A stretch of DNA of 64,000 nucleotides from Enchytraeus crypticus (taxonomy: Eukaryota; Annelida; Clitellata; Enchytraeida; Enchytraeidae). The stretch is taken from contig CAJHZI010000696.1 in assembly GCA_905160935.1 (NCBI GenBank), positions 452,501-516,500 on the forward strand. The letters are read 5' to 3'. Shown piece after piece: positions 21,026 to 31,088 of this stretch. Made by a program: the position numbers and the translations under genes. The notes below the pieces were generated by a model, which saw only the letters and a list, made by a program, of their open reading frames with translations, did no database searches and was not told the DNA's origin. Numbering within the stretch: the stretch's first letter is position 1; each line of letters starts with the position of its first letter.

Positions 21026-22075
21026 TTAAACTTTGTCTATCGGATAGCACACTTGGTTGATGATTTGCAATTCCTGCTTGTGTACACCTGCCATTGGAAT
21101 TATTATTACAACTCTATAATAATTAACTCCGTTACATTTCGATATGAACTTATTACTACTGACTGATCTACGATAATTACTGTTATTCATCGACTTTAGT
21201 TCTCCGCCTTTAATAGATGTCTTACCTCTATTGTATTCAATGAACCTATTGTTAGACGACGAGCGTACTTGACCATGATTATTATATTCACTGGAATGAT
21301 TGCGACGCTGAAAAGAACTATTATGGCTTTTAACCATATTTGAAGGTTCAAATCCTAAATTTCTGTTACTTCTAGCATACGAAATCATCATGCAATTTCT
21401 GCTACTGTTAGTCAGCTGTCCAATGGGACCATTGCTTTGCAAAGTAAACGTCTTAAAGTTCGAATTAAATACTTCGACACGCTGCACATTCTGATTTAAA
21501 TTAATTTTATCAGTGCACAGAATCACATGGTTTGGTGGATTTGTAAGAGGTTTCAGATTCGAAATTACATTACACTTTTTCTGCGAATAAACCAATATCG
21601 ATGTTACACATCTCGGCCTAAGAATAGTTTTATTTCTAACTGGCAAAAGACCAATGAATTCGTTCGATGGAATTAACTTTAATTTAACACTTCCGTTAAA
21701 TAGACTAACAATTCCATTTGTATAGTCAGTAATAATGTCATATTTCTTGTACGCATTTACACAAAGAATACAAGGAATAGCTAAATTATCGATGACAAAG
21801 AACAATTGCTCTACAATTCTATTGTCAAATTTAATTGACAGAACAACTTTTCCTAGCAATTTTATGGCAACGTTATTAGCACTCCGTTAATATCGGAGTT
21901 AGAATCATCTTTAAGGTCTAACATCCGATGTGGAATACGCTTTAAGAATTTTGCGTCTATAACACGAATTGCACTTCCACTGTCTAATAAGGTTTGTGTG
22001 TACGTTCCTGCCACTTGTATGCGTATTAAGCTAGAGGAATTTGTCGATCCTCCATTAGCTACATTAACATTATCT
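21026..22075 (-). pseudogene. LTR element aspartic protease region
   Basis: The catalytic motif TLLDSGSAIRVID is encoded at about 21960-21995 (DSGSA codons 21970-21984), the retroviral-type aspartic protease active site. After a frame break near 21870, the next open frame (21026-21859) continues with VVLSIKFDNRIVEQLFFVID and IPCILCVNAYKKYDIITDY, giving the second half of the fold. It then runs into an Asn/Ser/Arg-rich tail. Confidence 0.7.
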
Positions 22076-22153
22076 ATCGCCGACTTATGCCTTTCCCTTC
22101 CGTCTGGCTTGTATGTATTTTTTTATCGGCTCATGAAGACGGAATGGGGAGTG

Positions 22154-23110
22154 TCAATGCGAAGTAGATTTGACTCTACAGACACTTTTAAAATGGTTCG
22201 GCTTTTTACAGTAATGATATAACTTGCCTAACGCTATACACGTTTGAAAAGGTTGATGACTACGACCACACCTATGACAGATATTAGTAGAATTTGTACT
22301 ACTTCTAGACGATTGCGCATGTAAAGATTGCGATTGAGATCCAACGTTAAATCGGCTGTTGTGATGGACAACGCTGTTATTTCGTATATACTGACTAGAA
22401 TTACGTTCTCTGTTATTCTGCACAGGTAACCTACATTCATCTTTAGGATGTGTCAAGGTACACGGGATTGGACCTAATCCTTCCAGCCTATTTAACCTCA
22501 TGGTTAATTCTTCCTGCCTCGCTATTAATTCATCAGCACTTAAATTTGGCACGCTCGGCTCCAAGTATGATACTCTATAATTTTGCTCCATAATTTGGCG
22601 CACGGTTTCGCGCATCATTTAGTTCACTATCTGGTACCTCTTCACAGAGTTTGGAATAACGCAATATATCTTCGAGATCATTTATTTCGTGATGCAGAAC
22701 TGTCCTGCGGACTGCGTCGTTCACCCCTGCCAAAGCAGCTTCAAGCACTTAACACTGTCGGCTTTAGCCATTTCTTCAATTAATCTAATCTCAGAAATAA
22801 AGCTGACCGTTGATTGACCGTCCTTTTGGCAGCAACGATATAGCTGCGCCACCTTGAGATACTTATTGTCCTTCGAGACCATATATCTCTCGATGAAAGC
22901 TGTTTTAAACTGTTCGAAAGTTGTAACTTTCGGATTCTGCCCGCTGGAACTTGTTACTAAAGATCTAAAGAAATCGAAAGCACCAGAAGTAAGGAAAGAA
23001 GATGTGATGGCAAGCTTATATTTCTCAGTTAAAGCTTTCATAGTATCCAAGTGGAATGACAATCTTTCCAAAATTATATTGGGTTCTCATTATTCTCCCC
23101 CGAAAAGGGT
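22154..23110 (-). pseudogene. LTR element gag (capsid-like and zinc-knuckle region)
   Basis: The upstream frame (22721-23071) encodes a capsid-like segment: GAFDFFRSLV, FEQFKTAFIERYM, LYRCCQKDGQSTVSFISEIR. The next frame (22154-22618) has RQEELTMRLNRLEGLG, a Ser/Asn-rich stretch, then ICHRCGRSHQPFQTC and YHYCKKPNHFKSVC. The last is a CCHC knuckle whose first Cys reads Tyr. Frame breaks occur near 22650-22720 and 23075-23105. The N-terminal gag region up to about 23285 is present but out of frame. Confidence 0.75.
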
Positions 23111-23285
23111 TTAAATTTGGCACAAGCAGCCATTTGTGGATAGAAAAAATCGCAACCGGAATCCACAGAATTAATAATTTCGCTTTCCTGAAGGTTATCA
23201 GCGCGGTCCTAACCACTAGTAGTAGGTGCCGTCTCTGATGCTTGATCCTGACTAAGCCTCCTGTCCGCTTCCTCTGACCTCTCAA

Positions 23286-24005
23286 CCGACGTCATACAGC
23301 TCCGTTCAGATTTAAATGAACTGGATACAAATAGCTAACTATTTTTCTGTAACAGAAATACACTCGCGAAAGAACACGGTACACAATAAATTAATCTAAA
23401 TGCTATTCAGCCTTACTCGTATTAATATTTGCTGCTTAAATTTCAGCTCTCTTCCCATAAATTAAATTAAAGCTTCGCCACCGTTTCGCTTTGTCCACGG
23501 CTATTCAGTCAACGTGAATCTACTAACTTTAATTCAAGCACACAGCTTAATTTCCATAACGAGCAATTATTCTACGCGACAAATCACTATAACTTTAATA
23601 CGCTGTCTTCGCAGCAATTTGCATACTTTTAAACTCTAATTTCTTCTATAATCTCTATAGTTTCAACGCTCATTTTACACGTTTTATTTCACTTAAATCA
23701 GTGTTACTCTTACACTTATATTACGTTAAATATCTCCGTGTTTCAAATATATCACACTGCAGCTTAATGCTCGTTCACAGCAACAACTCGACTGCAATAC
23801 GAATTCGTTACAAACATTAGCACGGTTGACTAGTTTTCTTGTTGTCGACCCTACAGCACTGGTCAACTCAAAGTTCACAGCATGCACAAAATTTAATACA
23901 CATATCTCCTATTGCAATACATTTCTAAATTTTTTGTCTCGTAAAATTTTAATTTCTCCGTAACCTGCCCTACCTCTCCCGGCTCAGCACAACAGAGCCA
24001 CCATC
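23286..24005 (-). other. 5' leader of the LTR element with a possible primer-binding site
   Basis: AT-rich leader without a coding frame. Directly inside the 5' LTR on the minus strand, two bases past its end, is TGGTGGCTCTGTTGTGC (24003 down to 23987). It starts with TGG as expected for pairing with a tRNA 3' CCA end. I cannot assign the tRNA. Confidence 0.55.
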
Positions 24006-24392
24006 TAACGGTAATGGGAGGGAATATCATCGACGCGAAGGCCTTAAACGTTACACAATTAAGTGCTGGGTTGTCCCTGCTAAGGCGGGAAGCTAGGGCT
24101 GTTAGGTTACTTTTATACTTTAAGAACTCGAGACCTTAATAACATTTCATATTATATTACAACGTTCATTTAATAAAATGTAACTTCTAAAAGTTAATAC
24201 TTAGAAATATAGCTAGACCACATTACCCAGATAGAAGCTGCCGTCCACGGAAGACAACCCTATAGAAAAGACTAAGTAAAACTCAGTTGCTATCTACAGA
24301 CATGACTACACTTCTATCTCAGAAACTAACTAAGAACTGAGCATACTAGAGATAGAGCGCATACTAGAGATCTAGAATAAGAAGGAAAGACT

Positions 24393-24425
<33 letters not shown>

Positions 24426-24786
24426 GAGAGAGTGTGTGTGCACTGGAGATTGAGAGAGGGCGTATTAGAGAAGAGTGGGCACAAGACTAGAGATACATAG
24501 AGAACTGCAACAAGTAGGAAACCCGTTTATATAGTATCCTACAAGAAGAAGAGCGACGCATGCGCACTGAACAGGATTTGAATCCATGAACAACTATATG
24601 CCAATGACGCATATAATTGATATTCCAGTGAAGAAAGATATAAGGTTTAAGTGTCATTAATTAACTGTAGAGTAGAAAAGGTAAATAAGAGTGGATTAAA
24701 CTAGTCAAAGGATACCGAGATATAGGACAGGAAAATAACCATTAATAATAGCGAATGAAAGACAAGAATGCTTTCATTCCACTATA
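24006..24786 (-). repeat. LTR (5' LTR of the minus-strand element)
   Basis: 781 bp, the partner of 13348-14189. It contains a (GA)n tract near 24390-24435. The ATATTC immediately outside (24787-24792) is the target duplication. Confidence 0.9.
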
Positions 24787-24831
24787 ATATTCAAACTTTT
24801 TTCAGGTGTAATCTCTTTTTTGCTCACCCTG
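24787..24831 (-). repeat. Outer 45 bp of the mariner right TIR
   Basis: Ends CACCCTG next to TA. It is the inverted match of 12444-12488 and continues the right TIR broken at 13347 by the LTR element. Confidence 0.85.
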
Positions 24832-24869
24832 TATATATACTCTATGTATATCGTATATACTGTATTTAC

Positions 24870-24870
<1 letters not shown>

Positions 24871-24928
<58 letters not shown>
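24871..24928. repeat. (TA)n microsatellite
   Basis: About 58 bases of TA repeat. Confidence 0.95.
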
Positions 24929-24932
<4 letters not shown>

Positions 24933-25014
24933 TACATACAAGGTTTCCAGAGCATAGATAACAGTCACTTTGAGGCACTACAGGTCTGACTTTACGAAGA
25001 ATCAAAAATAGATA

Positions 25015-25310
25015 AACAGAGGGGCAGGCAGGCGGATAGACTGATAGACGGAAGGGCAGGCAGGTGGATAGACTGATAGACCGAGGGGTAAGCAGGTGGA
25101 TAGACTGATGGACGGAGGGGCAGGCAGGTGGATATACTGATAGACGGAGGGGCAGGCAGGTGGATAGACTGATAGACGGAGGGGCACACAGGTGGGTAGA
25201 CTGATAGACGGAGGGGCAAACAGGTGGATAGACTGATAGACGGAGGGGCAGGCAGGCGGATAGACTGATGGACGGGGAAACGGACAGAAAGATAGACAGG
25301 CGGACGGACC
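25015..25310. repeat. 32-bp minisatellite (GGATAGACTGATAGACGGAG)
   Basis: About nine units of 32 bp (GGATAGACTGATAGACGGAG plus GGGCAGGCAGGT) with few substitutions. It is followed by GATT-rich DNA that opens copy 2 of the duplicated module. Open frames through it are artefacts of the repeat. Confidence 0.92.
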
Positions 25311-25498
25311 AAAAGACTGATTGAGCGATTGAGTGATTGATTGTTTGACTGAGTTATTAAGAGATCATTTATTAATTTGGATATTGTTTATTGATTGATT
25401 GATTGAGTGCTTAATTAATTGTGCGATTGAGAGATTAATTAAATTATTAATTAATTAATTGATTATTTAACTGATGGATTGATTGGCTTACTGAACAG

Positions 25499-25621
25499 AC
25501 GGTTGTATATCTCATTTCGGTGATAGTGCTCACATTGGTGATGCTGATTGTTTCGATTAGGACAGGAGCAGACTAAGGCTACTCTACTAGATGGCGTTAT
25601 TGTGAAGGTGACTGTGCTAGG
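25499..25621 (+). pseudogene. Putative exon A of the duplicated gene, copy 2 (stop-interrupted)
   Basis: After the acceptor CTGAACAG the frame encodes TVVYLISVIVLTLVMLIVSI, then a TAA and, in the same frame, RWRYCEGDCAR ending at a GTAAGT donor. Compared with 1734-1877 it is 21 bases shorter and carries a stop. The retained splice sites and GDC ending show common ancestry; the stop suggests decay. Confidence 0.4.
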
Positions 25622-25639
25622 GTAAGTTTCAATATAGCA

Positions 25640-25855
25640 TTCAATAATACTAATAATAATAATAATAACAATAATAATAGTATTATTATTAATAATAATA
25701 AAAATAAAAATAATACTAATATTAATGATAATAATAATAATAATATTAATAATAGTAATAATGTATTATATAGTAATACAATAATAACGATAATAATAAT
25801 AATATTAATAATAATAATAATAATAACAATAGTGATCATAATAATAATAATAAGC
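25640..25855. repeat. (AAT)n trinucleotide repeat
   Basis: Over 200 bases of interrupted AAT/AAC trinucleotides on the + strand. A Leu/Ile-rich open frame on the minus strand is only a translation of this repeat. Confidence 0.92.
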
Positions 25856-25859
25856 GATA

Positions 25860-26070
25860 AGCGATCTGCTATAAGCCAGAGACCTCGTTTCTTTGGCAAA
25901 GGCTTTCTATGCCTTTGCAAAGACTTATTGCAGTCTGATTCAGCAATTCTTTTAAGCCGATAGATGACCTCGAGTAGCCCGGCTGCGATTCATCACATAT
26001 TGCTTGAATCGCTTTTATCAAACCTCGAGCTATTTACACCGGGGTAAAAATAAATTAAAAATTATAATAA
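25860..26070 (+). repeat. Interspersed repeat E, copy 2
   Basis: Shares GCCGATAGATGACCTCGAG, TAGCCCGGC-GCGATTCA and TTTATCAAACCTCG with about 10850-10935, and ends in AAATTATAATAATA. Confidence 0.5.
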
Positions 26071-26074
26071 TAGG

Positions 26075-26505
26075 TCAAGCCTCGGGGGGCTCGCCCCTAC
26101 TGTCTCAGCTTCCCCCCCCCCCGCCTCCCCAGGCTGATTTCATCCTGACATAGCGAGTAGGCGTTGCAAGTTGTAACAGGGATCCGCAAGTAGCGGGCAA
26201 AAGAAAGTCAGCATTGACCTCTACAGACGATGAAATAGGCGGTCAGAAATCATTCAGCGCTGCTGAGTACAGCCGTCAATCAAGTAGCCTAAAGACCGTC
26301 TCCTCCACTAACACTAGCACAGAAGTGGGCGGGGCTAGAAATCAGATTAGAGTCACTATTAGGGATACAGGCGTGGCCAGTGTTAGACCACAGGCTCCTC
26401 CCATATCTCTCTATACACTGACGGGGATTACGTGCGGGGGGGTAGAGACACGGTGGTGAGGGTGCCAGTCCTGGGCTGATTGACGCACTCCTCGAGGCTG
26501 GAAAA
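26075..26505. other. GC-rich unclassified sequence
   Basis: Clearly GC-richer than the surroundings, with a C12 run near 26110 and CTCGGGGGGCTCGCCCC just before it. An 81-codon open frame (26214-26459, Thr/Ser-rich) has no recognisable domain. It may be the 5' end of an unidentified retroelement. Confidence 0.3.
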
Positions 26506-26510
26506 AAAGC

Positions 26511-26648
26511 TTTTTAAGCTAATGTTAACGTCAGTTTCTTCACTCGAAAGCGATGTCAATGACGGGCAAGCTCAGAATTTGAATCCCGCACATACTGATC
26601 CACGGTCGAATATCTTACCGACATCGCAGCCAGTGCGAAGTCGAGAGT
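26511..26648 (-). mobile_element. SINE-A, near full-length
   Basis: On the minus strand: a tRNA-like head (CGGTAAGATATTCGACCGTGG), box B (GATTCAAATTC), a CCCGTCATTGACATCGCTTTC core, GAGTGAAGAAACTGACGTTA and a tail with AGCTTAAAAAGC. It shows the order of parts best, apart from 32190-32310 and 51815-51945. Confidence 0.75.
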
Positions 26649-26659
26649 AGGATGGCGTC

Positions 26660-26750
26660 GATTAGTAGCAGTAGCAGTAGCAGAAGTAGCAGTAGTAGTA
26701 GCAGCAGTAGCAGTAGCAGTAATGACCATAATAACAATAATAATAAATTT
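26660..26750. repeat. (AGC/AGT)n and (AAT)n trinucleotide repeat
   Basis: Interrupted AGTAGC trinucleotides pass into AATAAT at the 3' side, immediately next to SINE-A. Confidence 0.85.
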
Positions 26751-26804
26751 AGCGTGATATTTCTCATTTTGGATTGTGTTCTGGAAAGTTAAAGTAAATT
26801 AAAC

Positions 26805-26915
26805 TGCGGATCAGTATGTGAGGGGTTCAAATCCTAAGTTCGCCCGTCACTGACGTTGCTTTCGAGTGAGAAAACTGATGTTAACTTTGGCTTTACCAGC
26901 TTTTTAAGATCTCTA
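26805..26915 (+). mobile_element. SINE-A copy
   Basis: Contains GCGGATCAGTATGTGAGGGG, then TTCAAATCCTAAGTTCGCCC, GTCACTGACGTTGCTTTCGA and a GTGAG-AAACTGATGTTAAC tail. Confidence 0.75.
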
Positions 26916-27180
26916 TTTAATTGCTGTTGACGACAATTACGGTAGAAAATAGCGCCGTTCTGTTTACAATTTGTTTATGCAACACTAGTAAGTCGATGGT
27001 GAATTTCGTGAAAAAGCTGTCATAAGATTTTTTGACATAACTTGGTAAGGTAATTCAAAACGTTTTGTAAATGTAATCTGCATGTACATTGCAGTGGCAC
27101 GTATTTTGAATCTTTTCATATTGCTACAGCTGATCGATCAATCAGCCGGTTAATGCTGTTTCTCAACAGCGTATTGCTGT

Positions 27181-27440
27181 TACAATGATTACAATGATTA
27201 CAATGATTACAATGATTACAATGATTACAATGATTACAATGATTACAATGATTACAATGATTACAATGATTACAATGATTACAATGATTACAATGATTAC
27301 AATGATTACAATGATTACAATGATTACAATTATTACAATTATTACAATGATTGCAATGATTACAATGATTACAATGATTGCAATGATTACAATGATTACA
27401 ATAATTATAATGATTACAATTCTTACAGTGATTACAATGA
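27181..27440. repeat. 9-bp minisatellite (ACAATGATT)n
   Basis: About 28 units of ACAATGATT. The first 16 or so are perfect; later ones carry A-to-T and A-to-G changes. The 9-bp period keeps all frames open, giving artefact proteins (repeats of HCN, MIT or IIV). Confidence 0.95.
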
Positions 27441-28078
27441 GTGATACGAATAATTTTGCAACAAATGCGCTTTTCAATTATTTTGGATAAACAAAGAGAA
27501 ATTGCTGTGTTGTTTCTATATTGTAGGATTACTTTTTTAGAATCTGAGGAAAGGGCAATCTCATTTTTATCCAAACCGACTCTACTATGTAAATTTTATA
27601 TATTTAAAATCTAATTGAAATCAGCGGCAGACTTTCATTTTTTTATTCTGATTTGTCGGCCGATCGCAATCACATCGAAAACTGGAGCGGTCCACGGACT
27701 TACACATTAGTACCGTTTGTCCATGGACTTACATTGGTCCATGGACTTACACATTGATACCGTCCTAGGTTTAGGAATCTTTTAAATATTACAAGGATCG
27801 TACTCTAAAAGTTGCAAATGAGAGGCATATCGATCTGATCCATTGGCTCAAAAAGTTTCATATCAGGATAATTATCCTGTCAGGATATAAGTTTAGTTAC
27901 GATCGATGAAGTAATCAATATCAAAGTTAGAGCTAAGCAAATCTTACTTCGAGACCGGGCCAAAAGAAAACTGAAACTGTCATCACTGTATGTCTAATAA
28001 ACTACATGTAGATATTTAAATTAGTTTCTCTGTAACTGCAAAGAGTTGTAAACAATTTTATTTAGCTTTACTTCTTAG

Positions 28079-28147
28079 GTGCCCATGAAAGCGACATTTG
28101 AAATTATAAAGGATTCTGTTGAATCGTCATTTGACAGGCATTTATAG
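28079..28147 (+). pseudogene. Putative terminal exon B of the duplicated gene, copy 2
   Basis: After the acceptor TACTTCTTAG the phase-0 frame reads VPMKATFEIIKDSVESSFDR and HL, then a stop. Compare 3518-3568. The shared residues (MKA, EIIKD) and acceptor support descent from one exon. Confidence 0.35.
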
Positions 28148-28235
28148 CAAACTTTTAGCTGATTGATTTCAATATTTAATTATTTACTGAATGATTGATT
28201 GATGTAGTAATTGATATATCGATTGATATCTTCAG

Positions 28236-28358
28236 CTTTACGGCGCATATGTACTGTTGGTAATTCTCTTGGTCATCAGCCATGTTGGCTCTTTCATCAT
28301 GGCGGTATGGGGGATTGTAATAGGGGTCAGAGAAGTGGCTATCTGGTCGTCTTAATAA
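28236..28358 (+). pseudogene. Putative exon C: single transmembrane helix, copy 2
   Basis: After the acceptor ATATCTTCAG, 40 residues form a hydrophobic helix (YVLLVILLVISHVGSFIMAV, then WGIVIG) with a short tail VREVAIWSS and a stop. The TTGGCTCTTTCATC and GGCGGTATGGGGGATTGTA stretches are almost identical to copy 1 at 3740-3770. Confidence 0.35.
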
Positions 28359-28569
28359 GTAGCTGCTTGACTGGGTTAGTTAGCAAGATTATACACCAAG
28401 TTAAAAATTTTGTCAGACTTACAAATATTGATTTCGGTTTGTTATTTTTCAGCCACTACCAATAGCTCATTTCTATTTACTAAGCATATATGCATCAATA
28501 ATATTAGCAGAAATATACCAAAGTAAGATATATAACATATAAAAAAGAACACATATAAAATAACAGATG

Positions 28570-28615
<46 letters not shown>
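28570..28615. repeat. (TA)n microsatellite
   Basis: About 45 bases of TA repeat. Confidence 0.95.
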
Positions 28616-28616
<1 letters not shown>

Positions 28617-28934
28617 CCTAAAGATTACAGATTATGTTTGTAGATATATACAATATATCTTCTTGTATTTTTCTTGATAAGCTTGTAATTTTTATTTGTA
28701 GAGCTTTGATAACAATTTTAAAAAGTTTACATTTAATTAGAGGTCAATTTAGGTAGGTGATCACAAGTAGAATCTATAGCAAATGGATAAACTTTTCAAA
28801 GCAAGAGGCTAAGCCTTAAATTACCTGCCTTTCATTTACTCAGCAGATGACCGAATGAGCTAGTAAATTCAATTCAGCATTGCTATTCTGTGCCAAATAC
28901 GCAATATTTATTTTTTTTATACCTTATTTAAATT

Positions 28935-29340
28935 ACATTACTTCTTCATCATCATCATCATCATCTTCTTCTTCTTCTTCAGTGCACTAACAAATGGCAG
29001 GTTCAAGGTGCATATTCCTACTCAATGTCTGCTATCTCGCTCCATAAGAGCACGCCTTAGATCAACAAGTTAATCCCTTCACAAAGTCTATGCCTTATCC
29101 ATACCTTATGCAGCCTGTAGCTTGGGAAAAATATGGCTTCTGAGGTGGTTTCCCGTTGCCTTCCTCAGTTAGGTGGATTAATTACCATTTAATCCTGAGG
29201 GAAAAAATGTCATGGTGAGGTGGGTCCCCTCTTGCCATCCTCAGCTCCTGCTTTTAGTCGCCTCTTACGCAGCAGATTGTTTGCGGTTGCCCTATTCTGC
29301 AGTGGTCCAACCACACCCGAGCACAACACGGGGTTTATTT
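28935..29340 (+). repeat. Unclassified retroposon-like repeat ending in CACGGGG
   Basis: A TCATCATCATCTTCTTCTTC tract precedes a segment with TTTCCCGTTGCCTTCCTCAG, TAGTCGCCTCTTACGCAGCA and a terminal CAGTGGTCCAACCACACCCG plus AGCACAACACGGGG. A CCTTTGCCTTCAC and GCAGTGGCCC-GGACCCAACACGGG version occurs at about 53945-54042. A TCGCCTCTTACG and CACGGGG pairing is, from general knowledge, a recurrent 3' domain of retroposons. I cannot name the family. Confidence 0.45.
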
Positions 29341-29559
29341 ATTCTATTTTATAATAAATGTACTCATCACTGATTAAAAGTGTATAATTACTGATATAGG
29401 TCACTATTGTACGAATAGTAATGATTTAATGATCGCTATTTGTTTCCTAATTAATTATTTATTTGATATTTATTAAATATTAAAGTACGAGAAATAGTTC
29501 ATTTAGAGAATAAATTTTAGACCTACGTAATCGCAATAAAAAGAATTGATTATGCCATT

Positions 29560-29695
29560 TAGATAGCCACAGAGATAGCATGTTTTCTTCTGAATCAGGA
29601 GGTTATAGATTCTAGGTCTAATCATAGTCGCCCCGTCTCTGACGATATCCATTGTGCTACAGAAACAGACGTTAAACTTATCTTTATAGTTTTAT
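29560..29695 (+). mobile_element. Diverged SINE-A copy
   Basis: Contains GATAGCATGTTTTCTTCTGA, box-B-like TTATAGATTCTAGG, CGCCCCGTCTCTGACGATAT and ACAGAAACAGACGTTAAACT. The order matches SINE-A but with many changes. Confidence 0.5.
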
Positions 29696-30237
29696 TTAAA
29701 TATTAGAGATCAGACTGCCTTGATCATAATGAAATGCATTGCTTTTTATGTACTTATTAGATCGGACTGAATTGAATGCGAGATATTAAGCTGAAGGAGT
29801 GAAATACATCTATATGCTGCATTACATCTATGAGCTGCAATACATCTGAACGCTGCAATACTTCTGTGAGCTGCAATACATCTGTTGGCTGGAATGTATC
29901 TGTAATAAGCTTGAATATAATTACACTTTATTATAAGTATTTAAATTGAAATATATCGACCTGGTTGTGCTGTAATACATGTACATTTATATCTGCAATA
30001 CATCTATAGGCTATAATATATGCAATACATCTATAGGCTAAATAAACAGTAATATCGCAATACACAAAAATACAGTCACAAAATGTCTGTAAATGAGCAT
30101 TGTTTACACGTATAAAAGCATGCAATTCATCAAAAGGCTAAAACATATGTGACATTTAAGATACGTTAATGTATCTAACATAAATATTTACGAATGCATA
30201 AATGACAACAACATTTAAATAAAACGTCCGATTCTAC

Positions 30238-31088
30238 ACTGTGTTTTTTATAACTGATACCCCAAATTGTTTTAACAATAAAGTCTTAAGACGTAGACCT
30301 ATGTTCTTGAAATTTACAGCATTTGACCAGCCGCCAATTCTATAAAACATATTAGAATTTTGTTTTAATATCTTTAATAACGTGAATGTTATGATTTTAC
30401 GAATAGCAGTGGGGTGAGATAAGAAATTTCCAGTTCAGGATTACAGGCGTATTACATGCAGCGTAAAATTGTCTCTATAAAAATAATAGAGAACACGTCA
30501 CAAAATTTCAGCTAATGCTATTTTGAAGAGCAATCACTTCTTTGCAAAATGACGTAAAATATGTGCTGATATGTTCTTAATTGACAAAGTTATTAACCTT
30601 TTAATGCATGCATTGCATGTCTAGGTACCACCGCAGCCACTGCAGCGGCGTCCTCAAGCGCCAATGTTAAAATGACTTATTCATTTATTCTCTTTATGCA
30701 ATGCATGCATAAAAAGTTCAATAACTTTGTCAATTAAGAACATATCGGCACGTATTTTACGTCGTTTTGAAAAGAAATGATTGCTCTTCAAAATAGCTTT
30801 AGCAGAAGTTTTATATTGCGTGTTAGCTAGTATTTTTTATAGAGATAATCTACGCTAAATGTAACACGCCCCTTAATCCTGTATTGGAAATTTCTAATCT
30901 GACCCCACTCCTATTCGCGAAACTATAACTTTCATGTTATTAAAGATATTCAAACAAAATTTCAATATGTTTGGTTGAATTGGCTGCTGGTTAAGTACTA
31001 TAAATGTTAAGAACCTCGGTCAACTCCTTACGACTTCATTGTAAAAATAATGCGGGGTATCAGTTACAAAAACACAGCATACAACTGA
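30238..31088. repeat. Long foldback (inverted-repeat) element
   Basis: Left arm (about 30238-30640) and right arm (about 30690-31088) are imperfect reverse complements across their whole length; for example ACTGATACCCC at 30252 pairs with GGGGTATCAGT at 31056, and CTTAATTGACAAAGTTATTA at 30569 with ATAACTTTGTCAATTAAGAA near 30721. The loop is about 50 bp and GC-richer (CACCGCAGCCACTGCAGCGG). It fits a foldback/MITE-type insertion in copy 2 of the duplication. I could not define a target duplication. Confidence 0.8.

Larger units (their letters stand above)
13348..24786 (-). mobile_element. Ty3/gypsy-like LTR retrotransposon carrying a Tpt1 domain
   Basis: LTRs lie at 13348-14189 and 24006-24786. 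The direct repeat ATATTC immediately outside both ends (13342-13347, 24787-24792) is the target duplication. Internal order on the minus strand: gag (CA-like and zinc-knuckle regions), aspartic protease with LLDSGSA, a Ser/Asn-rich linker, an RNA 2'-phosphotransferase domain, reverse transcriptase and RNase H, then about 3.4 kb without a recognisable gene. I find no integrase. Several frameshifts and a nonsense codon interrupt the frames. Confidence 0.85.
12444..24831 (-). mobile_element. Mariner-like element with long TIRs, split by a nested LTR retrotransposon
   Basis: The left terminal repeat starts CAGGGTGAGTAAAAAAAGAT at 12444 and runs to about 12635. Its inverted counterpart occupies about 13195-13347 and resumes at 24787-24831, ending CACCCTG. 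Both outer ends are flanked by TA, the mariner/Tc1 target. Without the insertion the element is about 0.95 kb. It keeps only the C-terminal half of the transposase, so it is an internally deleted derivative. Confidence 0.85.

Noticed and set aside
24992-25312. Pro/Ser/Leu/Tyr-rich frames over the 32-bp array
   Set aside because: Tandem-repeat artefact; no start context or domain.
25597-25920. Ile/Leu-rich membrane-like frame on the minus strand
   Set aside because: Reading of an AAT repeat; hydrophobicity is only the result of ATT/TTA codons.
26214-26459. 81-codon Thr/Ser-rich frame as a gene
   Set aside because: No domain, no splice sites and sited in an unclassified GC-rich repeat-like block; reported only as part of that block.
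27181-27440. CRISPR-like array
   Set aside because: Contiguous tandem repeat without spacers in a eukaryotic genome.
27116-27574. Open frames of HCN, MIT or IIV repeats on both strands
   Set aside because: They are translations of the 9-bp ACAATGATT minisatellite; a period divisible by three keeps every frame open.
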